Source: Saprospiraceae bacterium (lineage in GTDB: Bacteria > Bacteroidota > Bacteroidia > Chitinophagales > Saprospiraceae). From it: a DNA stretch of 64,000 nucleotides. The notes beneath the pieces are model-generated. The model was not told where the DNA came from, did not search any database, and saw only the letters and a list, made by a program, of their open reading frames with translations. The number at the start of each line of letters is the position of its first letter. The stretch's first letter is position 1. Shown here piece by piece: positions 10,901-18,520 of this stretch. The stretch is from NCBI GenBank assembly GCA_020629715.1, contig JAHDCU010000006.1, forward strand, positions 62,001-126,000, written 5' to 3'. The translations under genes and the position numbers were made by a program.

Positions 10901-11188
10901 CCAGAAGAAGCGCAATTTTCACCCATGTATGCGAGCGAGGTTTTCGATTTTGATAATGATGGTGATCAAGATATTGTACTCGGAGGCAACCTCTACAATG
11001 TAGTACCGGAAATGGGTATATATGATGGCAGCTATGGTTGTTTTTTAGAAAATAAAGATGGTCAATATTATGCACCTCAAGATGGATCGGGGCTATCTCT
11101 CAAAGGAGAAATTCGCGACTTTACCATTATCGACAACCAACTTATCGTACTTTCTAGTCGTGATTCATTAAGAGCATTTAGATTTTAG
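7910..11188 (+). CDS. FG-GAP/VCBS repeat lipoprotein with ASPIC/UnbV domain, paralog 2
   Basis: 1,092 residues with the same architecture as the gene at 4118. Lipobox LFSC (Cys19), then a first propeller rich in Asp-x-Asp-x-Asp-Gly loops (GDINNDGFQDVY, DIDADGDLDIY, DYDQDGDLDIY, DLDNDGDLDLVVNN). The ASPIC/UnbV domain at about 521-590 shows VGATISIQAANG, TRGFQSS and IGIGHHDDVDIEVSWPSG. A second propeller follows at about 645-870 and a final blade near 1,010 (VFDFDNDGDQDIVLGG). The segment before the first blade (FNVYKYRNFYNGGGVAIGD) is almost identical to paralog 1, so these arose by duplication. The ATGA overlap with the small lipoprotein gene indicates coupled translation. Confidence 0.93.
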   Translation: MKLVLPVVFIGSLLFLFSCQREPVVNNTLFELLDNETIGVNFSNNLTSTKQFNVYKYRNFYNGGGVAIGDINNDGFQDVYMVSNQGKNHLYLNKGNMTFEEIAESAGVTGDRSWSTGVSLVDIDADGDLDIYLCNSGDVAGDNKENELFINNGNLTFTESAESYNLNDKGYSTHASFFDYDQDGDLDIYLLNNSFQAIGSFNLRKNERPVRDELGGDKLMENQNGKFVDVSEAAGIYGSVIGFGLGVTVSDFNSDGWLDIFVSNDFFERDYLYINNGDKTFTEDLEAQMSSISAASMGADAVDINNDGHSDLFVTDMLPSEYERLKTVTTFDDWNRYQYNLKNGYHHQFTRNVLQRNNGNGTFSEISRLAGVEASDWSWGALFFDMDNDGFKDLFIANGIYKDLTNQDYLQYIANEQVIKSVITDDGVNYKELIDTIPSNMVVNHAYRNAGGLSFDPWTDSGLQAPSFSNGSAYGDLDNDGDLDLVVNNVNMPSFFYENKLDQSKQNYIKLVLKGDNKNTYAVGATISIQAANGDQYSYENVPTRGFQSSMDPRPNIGIGHHDDVDIEVSWPSGKITQQKTVKANQTIVLQESDALEINESSDDFNQVFSVAEAPIEYVKEENNYVDFNRERLIYHMRSNEGGEIIKADLNGDEKDDLILPGAKGIVSEIYLSARGSNHIKSNQESLEKLKESEHISAAVLDAEGDGDLDIYFVSGGVELSEYSEYMYDHLMINDGEGNFSLSTQRLPSDGLKISSSTVSVADIDGDGDYDLFVGERIKIGKFGARTSGYILVNDGKGNFDNKTSDIAPDLNEIGMITDSDFSDIDGDGDDDLLIVGEFMDISLFTNEGGKLQKTNLDANIPLRGWWNSLQVVDVNQDGRLDIIAGNLGSNSRFEASKDKPIRLYYADFDNNRFPEGIMTFRADDGKYYPYSLRHNLIDQIKILKKKFPDFESFKTADITQIFTKEQLDQAQVSEVNQLQTVVLINEGSNKFTAIELPEEAQFSPMYASEVFDFDNDGDQDIVLGGNLYNVVPEMGIYDGSYGCFLENKDGQYYAPQDGSGLSLKGEIRDFTIIDNQLIVLSSRDSLRAFRF

Positions 11189-11191
11189 CAT

Positions 11192-14100
11192 ATGATGATG
11201 AAGCCTTATTTTGTCTGTTTATTCATTGCTCTATGTGCCCTGTGGTCATGTAATTCTGATGAAATTATTCAGCTAGACGAACAGTCCCTTTTTTCTATTA
11301 AACAGGAATCAGGGATAGACTTTAATAATTCGCTCAATCCTAAGGTAGATAATAATATTCTAGAGTATTTGTATTACTATAATGGAGGTGGCGTAGCCGT
11401 TGGTGATCTTGATAATGATGGTCTTGAAGATATATTTTTCACTGGTAGTGAAGTCGCCGATAGATTATATATCAATAAAGGAAACTTACAATTTGAGGAT
11501 GTATCTCTAGAAATGGGAGTTTCTCAATCTGCTACATGGTCTTCTGGAGTAGTTATCGATGATGTAAATGCCGATGGCTGGAATGATATTTATGTCTGTA
11601 AAGTGGCGCCAGTCAGTGGAGAGGCAGTCCATAATGAGCTCTATATCAATCAAGAAGGAAAAGGCTTTATAGAGTCAGCAAAAGTATATGGATTAGATTT
11701 TTCAGGATATTCTACACAGGCCGCATTTATAGATTTCGATCATGATGGAGATTTGGATATGTATCTGCTCAATCATTCAGTCCATTCTGTAAGGAGTTAT
11801 GGTAAAACAAGAAAAAGAAAGGAAAAAGACCCGCTATCAGGTGACAGATTATACGAAAATAAACTCAATGATTCAGAAGCCAAATTTGTAGATGTCACAG
11901 AGCAGTCTGGTATATATTCTAGCGCATTAGGCTATGGCTTGGCCATTACTATTTTAGATGTCAATCAAGATGGCTGGCAAGATATTTACGTAGGTAATGA
12001 TTTCCATGAAAATGACTATATCTACATCAATAATCAAGACGGAACATTTACGGAGTCTTTCGAGGAATACCTGCACCATAGCACCAAGTTTACCATGGGA
12101 GTAGATGCGGCAGATATTGATCGCGATGGATATATTGATTTATTTGCTACAGATATGCTGCCATATGATAGTGAAGTTGCTTTGAAGTCGGGAGGAGAAG
12201 ATACTGACCAGATTTTTAAGATCAGAGAAGACTTTGGATATGAGCCACAATATGCCCGTAATCATATGTTGATGGGTAGCGATACAGGCTTTGATGATAT
12301 TGCGCTGGTGACTTCGACTTATGCAACAGATTGGTCCTGGTCAGCACTCATTCAAGATTTTGATAATAATGGTCGAGAAGATATTTTTATCTCCAATGGT
12401 ATTGTCAAGAGACCAAATGATCTAGATTATATCAAATATCTCAATGAACAAGGCAATGATCCAACTAAAAAACTAGATCGAGCACAGCTTCAAAAAGCAC
12501 TAGATGTCATGCCGTCTGAAAAGCTGTACAATGTCTTGTTTTTACAAAATGAACGACTCAATTTCTCAGACGTTCGTGACTCAGGTATGGGAACTCCGAG
12601 TTTCTCAAATGGAAGCGCATACGCTGATCTTGATCAAGATGGTGACCTGGATTTAGTCATTAACAATATAAACGATCCTTCTTCAATTTTTGAAAATTTA
12701 AGCAATAGTTCGGGGCATTACATAAGTATATCGCTTATAGATACGGTAAGCAACTATACCTTAAAAGGAAGCCAAGTATCTATAAAATATAATGACCAAA
12801 CTATCACTAAACCATACGAAACAGTAAGAGGATATCAGTCCTCAAGTACTCATGATATTTTCTTTGGGCTAGGCGTGGTAGAAAATATCGAATCCATAGA
12901 TGTTATATGGCCGGATGGATCTTATCAACAATTGGAAAATCCACAAATAGATACTAGAATTACGATTCAAAAACAAGCAAAGGGAGTTCAGAACGCAACA
13001 ATTGAAAATATTTCTCAAGACAAGTATATTACTAGTGTTTTCCCAGCGACTCATGTCGAAAGTCCATTTACAGATTATAACCAAGAAAAGCTGATACCAG
13101 AGCGATTATCGACAGAAGGACCTACAGCTGTTGCTGCTGACTTTACGGGTGATGGTATCAATGAAATATTTATTGGAGGGGCAAGGTATCAGGAACCCGC
13201 TCTATTCATCGGATTAGCAAATGGAGAGTATAAAAGAGCGGATAACAAAGACTTTCGAGTAGATGCCAAATATGAAGACGTGGATGCGGCCGTGTTAGAT
13301 TTTGATAAAGATGGAGATCTAGATCTTTATGTAGTCAGCGGTGGAGGAGATCTTAAAGAATTGGATAAACTCATGGAAGATCGCATTTATCTCAATGATG
13401 GTAAAGGTAATCTTAAGCGACTACCTATATCTCTACCGCATACCAATGGGTCATGTGTATCCATTGGAGATATTGATAAAGATGGGTTCGATGATATTTT
13501 TGTAGGAGCTAGATCTATTCCAGGATCATATGGTCTTTCACCCTTTTCATTCATATTGAAAAACAAAAAGGGATTTGGAGTCGAAATTGCTATGAAACAG
13601 CGGATGGGTATGGTTACAGATGCGAGCTGGGGGGACATGGATCGAGATGGTGATCCTGACCTTGTGGTAGTCGGAGACTGGATGGACATCAAAGTATATG
13701 AAAACACTAATGGCACAGAGTTTAAAGATATATCAAATGAGATAGGTCTAGATCAAACATCAGGCCTATGGAATAGTGTATTATTAGAGGACATCAACTC
13801 GGATGGTAAACTAGATATACTTGCAGGTAATATAGGTGAAAACTTCAAATGGAAAGCTACTGCGGATCATCCGGTAGAACTCCATGTAGGAGATTACGAT
13901 GGTAATGGTCAGACAGAACCGATCATTTTTCATGACTACTTTGGTGTCAAAAAACCTTTTGCATCATTGGATATGATGAGTGCCCAATTACCTCTGATTA
14001 GGAAATCTTTCCAATCATACGTACACTATAGCAAAGTTCAGTCTTTTGAAGACCTAAAGCTCAATCCAGAACTTACTGTAGAACTTAAAACTCTTGAGGA

Positions 14101-14443
14101 AAATAGATCCATGATGTTTGTGAGCACTGATTCATTGTCTTTTGAAGCCGTCCCACTTCCTGATTTTGCTCAGCGATCGCCAATCCAAGATATGCTTTTA
14201 GATCCGACTAAAAGTGAGATTCTTTTTGTAGGTAATGAGACTAGTTATTTAACCGAGTTTGGTATGCAGATGGCTAATGCTGGTGCTTCAATTCAGACCG
14301 AATATGGTCGTCCCTATAATACCTTAAGTAGTCTTGGCTTACCCAAAGATGCGGTACCAAGACAAATTATAAAAATAGATGACACTAGCTACTTAGTGAT
14401 ATGCAATGATGGCCCGCATTACTTGGTAACAAAAAAGAATTAA
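11192..14443 (+). CDS. FG-GAP/VCBS repeat lipoprotein with ASPIC/UnbV domain, paralog 3
   Basis: 1,083 residues. Lipobox LWSC (Cys20), two FG-GAP/VCBS propeller sets and a central ASPIC/UnbV domain at about 522-590 (KGSQVSIKYND, VRGYQSSSTHD, FFGLG, IDVIWPDGSY). It starts three bases after paralog 2. It is the more divergent member: it has LEYLYYYNGGGVAVGDLDND where the other two have YKYRNFYNGGGVA. Three consecutive ATG codons begin the gene; the first is used here, but any could serve. The stop overlaps the convergent gene on the other strand by 4 bases. The role is presumed surface binding of a ligand or a partner receptor. Confidence 0.92.
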   Translation: MMMKPYFVCLFIALCALWSCNSDEIIQLDEQSLFSIKQESGIDFNNSLNPKVDNNILEYLYYYNGGGVAVGDLDNDGLEDIFFTGSEVADRLYINKGNLQFEDVSLEMGVSQSATWSSGVVIDDVNADGWNDIYVCKVAPVSGEAVHNELYINQEGKGFIESAKVYGLDFSGYSTQAAFIDFDHDGDLDMYLLNHSVHSVRSYGKTRKRKEKDPLSGDRLYENKLNDSEAKFVDVTEQSGIYSSALGYGLAITILDVNQDGWQDIYVGNDFHENDYIYINNQDGTFTESFEEYLHHSTKFTMGVDAADIDRDGYIDLFATDMLPYDSEVALKSGGEDTDQIFKIREDFGYEPQYARNHMLMGSDTGFDDIALVTSTYATDWSWSALIQDFDNNGREDIFISNGIVKRPNDLDYIKYLNEQGNDPTKKLDRAQLQKALDVMPSEKLYNVLFLQNERLNFSDVRDSGMGTPSFSNGSAYADLDQDGDLDLVINNINDPSSIFENLSNSSGHYISISLIDTVSNYTLKGSQVSIKYNDQTITKPYETVRGYQSSSTHDIFFGLGVVENIESIDVIWPDGSYQQLENPQIDTRITIQKQAKGVQNATIENISQDKYITSVFPATHVESPFTDYNQEKLIPERLSTEGPTAVAADFTGDGINEIFIGGARYQEPALFIGLANGEYKRADNKDFRVDAKYEDVDAAVLDFDKDGDLDLYVVSGGGDLKELDKLMEDRIYLNDGKGNLKRLPISLPHTNGSCVSIGDIDKDGFDDIFVGARSIPGSYGLSPFSFILKNKKGFGVEIAMKQRMGMVTDASWGDMDRDGDPDLVVVGDWMDIKVYENTNGTEFKDISNEIGLDQTSGLWNSVLLEDINSDGKLDILAGNIGENFKWKATADHPVELHVGDYDGNGQTEPIIFHDYFGVKKPFASLDMMSAQLPLIRKSFQSYVHYSKVQSFEDLKLNPELTVELKTLEENRSMMFVSTDSLSFEAVPLPDFAQRSPIQDMLLDPTKSEILFVGNETSYLTEFGMQMANAGASIQTEYGRPYNTLSSLGLPKDAVPRQIIKIDDTSYLVICNDGPHYLVTKKN

Positions 14444-14979
14444 GAGTCAAATATTTCAAAACCTAGTATGGTTAGTTTATCTGGTTGATTTATGATAAAC
14501 TGTACAGAACTCTCTGAATGAAATAGGATCAGTTCTTTATGTATTTTGTCAAAAAAAGCGGCATCCTGATGAGCACATCGGATGATAAATACAAAACCAG
14601 CCTCATACTCAAATAAGCGCTTCCAAAAGAGCCAATGCTTAAAGAACCTACGCATCAAGAAGTTGTGGTTTCTGACTAATCGATAGAGCCATTTCCGTTC
14701 ATGATACCTATTGATCAGAGATAAAAGTCTCTGTGTATCTGTGATCTTCTCCAAAAAATTCTGGGTAATCTCGTTAAGATCTAAAGGCTCATCCTTTTGA
14801 TATTGCGTATAGTTTTTGACTTCTATGAAATAAGCTTTCCCATCATAAATCCCTGCAAAATCTACCCCACTAAAATCCGAACCTGATAACGCTCGATAGT
14901 ATCGATGCTCATCGTATTTGATGACTTCCCAAGCGTTGGGAAAGGTGAATTTTAGGTTAGACTCTGTGAAGGTTTGCAT
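14440..14979 (-). CDS. PD-(D/E)XK nuclease-like protein
   Basis: 179 residues, no signal peptide, so cytoplasmic. Residues 38-55 read GVDFAGIYDGKAYFIEVK, with Asp40 followed after 12 residues by Glu53-Val-Lys55. This matches the D...ExK core of the restriction-endonuclease-like fold, in which these residues bind the metal ion. Upstream of it is a predicted helix/strand (FPNAWEVIKYDEHRYYRAL). The C-terminal half is basic and aromatic-rich (HERKWLYRLVRNHNFLMRRF). It is convergent with the UnbV gene and overlaps its last 4 bases. Function could be DNA repair, restriction or an unassigned nuclease. The fold call rests on one motif only. Confidence 0.72.
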   Translation of the reverse strand: MQTFTESNLKFTFPNAWEVIKYDEHRYYRALSGSDFSGVDFAGIYDGKAYFIEVKNYTQYQKDEPLDLNEITQNFLEKITDTQRLLSLINRYHERKWLYRLVRNHNFLMRRFFKHWLFWKRLFEYEAGFVFIIRCAHQDAAFFDKIHKELILFHSESSVQFIINQPDKLTILGFEIFDS

Positions 14980-15110
14980 TTTTTGTTAACAAAATTGAAT
15001 AAACAGAGCAAAGCTAAATCAATTCTTCCAATGGAGATCATTATACATAGCAATAGAGCTAAAAGTAAAACTTTGGAATGTTTAGAGATAAGGTTTGATA
15101 ATTTTTTCAT
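14952..15110 (-). CDS. Possible small membrane protein (52 residues)
   Basis: A short open frame starting MKKLSNLISKHSK with one hydrophobic segment (VLLLALLLCIMISIG) and a basic tail. Its end overlaps the first 28 bases of the nuclease-like gene in another frame, so the two could be coupled. A start 24 bases further upstream (15134) is also open. No homology is recognised; the frame could be fortuitous. Confidence 0.3.
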   Translation of the reverse strand: MKKLSNLISKHSKVLLLALLLCIMISIGRIDLALLCLFNFVNKKCKPSQSLT

Positions 15111-15425
15111 GTTAAGAATATTATTTAAACTCAAATAAAGAGTGCTCTGATCATTTATACCATTACAAATCGTAAGGTTGTAATCAAATCAAAAAACTAG
15201 GATGAATTCTCCTTTTCATATCGAGCTTACTTGTCTCGCCAAAGGCGGAGCGAGAAATCTTTTAAACAAAAAAAGTATAAGTTGATAACACCCAATAGTC
15301 AGTATTTAAAAGTTATCTCCGCTCCAGTCGATATCAAAAACATTTGTAAATCTGTGCCAGTTAAAATCCACTTTTTCCGTAAGTTCAGGAATCGAACATC
15401 CATAAAATAGAACCCTATTCAACTG
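15111..15425. other. Gene-free stretch with a repeat and no clear promoter
   Basis: About 315 bases between the possible small membrane gene and the GH65 gene. It holds a GC-rich degenerate repeat (15221-15255, described separately) and otherwise AT-rich sequence. No TAnnTTTG promoter and no terminator hairpin with a T run could be recognised. The last 20 bases before the GH65 start resemble the sequence just beyond the ligA stop near 36515-36545. Confidence 0.5.
15221..15255 (-). repeat. Interspersed repeat family 3, copy 1
   Basis: Read on the minus strand this begins TCTCGCTCCGCC and ends AAGCTCGA. The plus-strand copy at 25747-25782 aligns with it over about 36 positions with roughly 25 identities. 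Both are GC-rich islands inside AT-rich gaps. The copy also contains a partial palindrome (TCTCGCC and GGCGGAGCGAGA). Confidence 0.5.
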
Positions 15426-17468
15426 ATGAACTCTATCAACCTAATAAACCAAAAACTTCTAACACTGCTCTTTCTACTTTCAGCTTTCCACTTAACTGCC
15501 CAATCCACTTGGCAAGTCGAAGCAGAGAATATAGATCCGAATAATTACTATGGGGTTACAGTAGCGAATGGAATGGTAGGTCTAGTATCCTCTCCTGAAC
15601 CTTTAAAGGTCAAAGATGTGATTCTCAACGGCGTATATGACTACTATCAACGAGGTCGAGTATCTAATATCCTTAAAGTATTCAACCATGTGAATATGGA
15701 TTTTGCCGTAGATGGACATTACATCAATCGAGAAATGATCCAAAACTATGCGCAGACTTTGGATATGAAAAAGGCCTCATTGGTGACAACATTCGATGTC
15801 GGTGATCAAGTAAGTGTCAGCTCTGAAATGATGTCTCTTCGACATTTACCATATAATTCATTACATGTGATTACGGTAAAGGCTAAAAAAGATGTAGAGA
15901 TTATGCCAATTGCCATTATAGAAGCGCCGAATCATATCAATAATGTGAAACAGCTATATCAAATCATAGATCGACCACATGCGAAGATTCCTTTGATGAG
16001 TTCTGTAGGTGATAGTCCGTCTGGCGCATATGTAGTGTCAGCAACATCGAGCTTTATCTTCGATGAAGATATGCACGATCATCCTCATCTGATTCACGAG
16101 GATTGGGACTACAATCGACAGTTTTTGAAATTCAAAAAGAAGCTAAAAGCAGGAGAAACCTATCGCTTTAGTGTAGTGTCTTCAGTTTGTTCTTCCGTTA
16201 CCTATCAAGATCCTCATAATGAGTCAGAGCGACTCAATATATATGCAATTTTGGAGGGTACGGATCGATTGATCAAAAGACACCAAGACGCTTGGGAAGA
16301 TCTTTGGCAGAGTGATATCGTAATTGAAGGACGGGATGACTTGACTCGTGATATTCGATTTGCTCTCTACCACCTTTACTCATTCGCTCGAAAAGGGACT
16401 GCATTTAGTCTCTCACCGATGGGACTTTCAGGACTTGGATATAACGGACATGTCTTTTGGGATACGGAGCTTTGGATGTATCCACCATTATTGATGATGC
16501 AACCAGATATTGCAAAATCGTTGCTAGAATATCGATATGAAAGACTAGAGGCCGCAAAACAAAATGCATTTGCACATGGATATGATGGAGCCATGTACCC
16601 TTGGGAATCTGCGGGAGATGGCTCAGAAGATACACCTGTTTGGGCTTTGACAGGACCATTTGAGCACCATATCACAGGTTGTGTAGCTTGGGCATTTTGG
16701 AAGTACTATGAAGTTACTCAAGATCAAGAATGGCTAGAAACCCGAGCATGGCCTGTACTGCGAGAAACTGCGGACTATTGGACGAGTAGAGTAGAGCGAA
16801 ATGGTCCTGGCAAATATGACATCGTCAATGTGGTAGCGGCGGACGAATGGGCGGAAAATGTAGATAACAATGCTTTTACGAATGCAGTGGCGATTTTAAA
16901 TCTACAAAACGCCACGAAAGCTGCAATGGTATTAGATAAAAAAGCAGATCCAGATTGGAATCATGTTGCTGAAAATATTCCGATTTTGAAAATGGAAGAC
17001 GGCGTTACTGCAGAGCATGCCACCTACAAAGGAGAAGAAATCAAGCAAGCAGATGTTAATCTATTGGCACATCCTCTTTATGTAATCACGGATCCAGAGC
17101 AAGTCAAAAAAGATCTGAAATACTACGAACCTAGAATGTCTCCAACGGGCCCAGCGATGGGTTTTGCGATACTAGCAACACTTTACAATCAGCTAGGTGA
17201 TACAAAGCGAGCAGGAGAGATGTTTGACTATAGTTACAAGCGAAATGAAGTACCTCCTTTCGGCGTAATTTCAGAGACTGCTGGTGGTACTAACCCCTAT
17301 TTTGCTACCGGAGCAGGGGGAATGCTACAAGCGGTATTGACGGGTTTCGGTGGTTTACACTTCGGTGAACGGGGTATTATTCAAAAGCCATCAAAGCTTC
17401 CCAGTGGTTGGAATAAAATGACGATCAGTGGAGTGGGAGTTGATCGAAAGACTTTTACTGTGAATTGA
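15426..17468 (+). CDS. Secreted glycoside hydrolase family 65 protein
   Basis: 680 residues with a Sec signal peptide (LLTLLFLLSAFHLTAQ), so periplasmic or exported. An N-terminal beta-sandwich (about 25-300) is followed by an (alpha/alpha)6 barrel with GYNGHVFWDTELWMYPPLL, YPWESAGDGSE and VAADEWAENVDNNAFTN. Glu474 in ADEWA is at the position of the GH65 catalytic acid. GH65 includes phosphorylases of trehalose, maltose and kojibiose and the hydrolase that removes glucose from glucosyl-galactosyl-hydroxylysine. A phosphorylase would be of little use outside the cytoplasm, so hydrolysis of an alpha-glucoside is the more likely activity; this is inference. No carbohydrate genes are directly adjacent. 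The start codon lies in a repeat-like stretch, but the signal peptide supports it. Confidence 0.88.
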   Translation: MNSINLINQKLLTLLFLLSAFHLTAQSTWQVEAENIDPNNYYGVTVANGMVGLVSSPEPLKVKDVILNGVYDYYQRGRVSNILKVFNHVNMDFAVDGHYINREMIQNYAQTLDMKKASLVTTFDVGDQVSVSSEMMSLRHLPYNSLHVITVKAKKDVEIMPIAIIEAPNHINNVKQLYQIIDRPHAKIPLMSSVGDSPSGAYVVSATSSFIFDEDMHDHPHLIHEDWDYNRQFLKFKKKLKAGETYRFSVVSSVCSSVTYQDPHNESERLNIYAILEGTDRLIKRHQDAWEDLWQSDIVIEGRDDLTRDIRFALYHLYSFARKGTAFSLSPMGLSGLGYNGHVFWDTELWMYPPLLMMQPDIAKSLLEYRYERLEAAKQNAFAHGYDGAMYPWESAGDGSEDTPVWALTGPFEHHITGCVAWAFWKYYEVTQDQEWLETRAWPVLRETADYWTSRVERNGPGKYDIVNVVAADEWAENVDNNAFTNAVAILNLQNATKAAMVLDKKADPDWNHVAENIPILKMEDGVTAEHATYKGEEIKQADVNLLAHPLYVITDPEQVKKDLKYYEPRMSPTGPAMGFAILATLYNQLGDTKRAGEMFDYSYKRNEVPPFGVISETAGGTNPYFATGAGGMLQAVLTGFGGLHFGERGIIQKPSKLPSGWNKMTISGVGVDRKTFTVN

Positions 17469-17539
17469 TAGAATCAGGCTCTTTATGATAAAATGTTATC
17501 CTTATTTAGGAACAACATCTTAGTCCTTTAGTAGTAAGA

Positions 17540-17578
17540 ACCATGAAAAACGAAAGTTACGCTTTAGTTTTTCATGGT
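17540..17578. terminator. Hairpin between convergent genes
   Basis: A perfect 12-bp outer stem (17540-17551 with 17567-17578) extends through one mismatch to four inner pairs, with a 5-base loop. It lies between the GH65 gene (plus) and the pirin gene (minus). The A- and T-rich arms could serve both strands, though no long T run follows on either side. Confidence 0.65.
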
Positions 17579-17635
17579 AAATAAACATAATCTACCATGA
17601 AAATGTAAAGTAAATATAGAATTGATTGGCTTAAA

Positions 17636-18517
17636 CTACTTTTTCCGTTCTGGCATAGGAATATACGTATCATCATCAGGAACTTTTGGAAACTTATGGT
17701 TTTTCCAATCTTCCTTGGCTTGTAGTAATCGCTCCTTACGGGAAGAAACGAAGTTCCACATGAGCAACGGTTCTTTCTCGAGTGGTTGGCCTCCAAACAA
17801 AAGTATTTGAGTGTTTTGATCTAAGCAAATTTCACATTGATCGTCTGTTTTGCTGATGAGCATTTGACCAGCATTCACTGTATGTTCGCCATCTTGAATT
17901 TGTCCTTTTACAATCACAAAAGCAACTTCACCTTCTATTGCACCCCCTAACGAAAGAGTAGTAGCTTCTTCGGTTTTGATATCGACCATAAACATTGGAG
18001 AAAAGCCTTGAAGGGGAGCACTCATTCTAAAAGCATTACCCGCCACCACTCTGATCGTGCATCCATTGAGTTCCGTAGAAGGTAATTGAGATTTATCATA
18101 GAAATCGAACTGTGGTTCCATTTCTTCTAAATGATGAGGTAGCGCCACCCATATTTGATACCCGTGCATGGTAAAAGCTTCACCAGATCTCATATTTTGC
18201 GGTGTTCGCTCAGTATGGGTTACGCCACTACCTGCCGTCATAAAACCGACGTCTCCAGGTTCAATCACCTTTACGCTGCCAATGCTATCACGATGCTCTA
18301 CCGCTCCTTCAAATAAATAGGTCAATGTACTTAAACCAATATGCGGATGCTGATCCACATCCATATAACTACAATTGCCTAAAGTCGATGGTCCCATGTG
18401 ATCTATAAAGGTGAATGGACCCACCTGTCGCTTTTTACGAAAAGGAAGAAGCCTTCCAACGAGGAAGTTTCCAAGATCAGCTTGGCGTTCGTCTACGAGT
18501 AGGGTATTATTTGACAT
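17636..18517 (-). CDS. Pirin-family cupin protein
   Basis: 293 residues, cytoplasmic. The N-terminal cupin has the pirin signature with metal ligands His57 and His59 (DQHPHIGLSTLTYLFEG), His101 and Glu103 (GVTHTERTPQ); these positions almost coincide with the iron site of human pirin. A second cupin follows, with the family's usual length. Pirins bind iron and several act as quercetin 2,3-dioxygenases or regulators; the role here is unknown. It starts 3 bases after the cysM stop and is the last gene of a cysE-cysM-pirin operon, which hints at a link to sulfur or redox state. Confidence 0.93.
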   Translation of the reverse strand: MSNNTLLVDERQADLGNFLVGRLLPFRKKRQVGPFTFIDHMGPSTLGNCSYMDVDQHPHIGLSTLTYLFEGAVEHRDSIGSVKVIEPGDVGFMTAGSGVTHTERTPQNMRSGEAFTMHGYQIWVALPHHLEEMEPQFDFYDKSQLPSTELNGCTIRVVAGNAFRMSAPLQGFSPMFMVDIKTEEATTLSLGGAIEGEVAFVIVKGQIQDGEHTVNAGQMLISKTDDQCEICLDQNTQILLFGGQPLEKEPLLMWNFVSSRKERLLQAKEDWKNHKFPKVPDDDTYIPMPERKK

Positions 18518-18520
18518 CTT

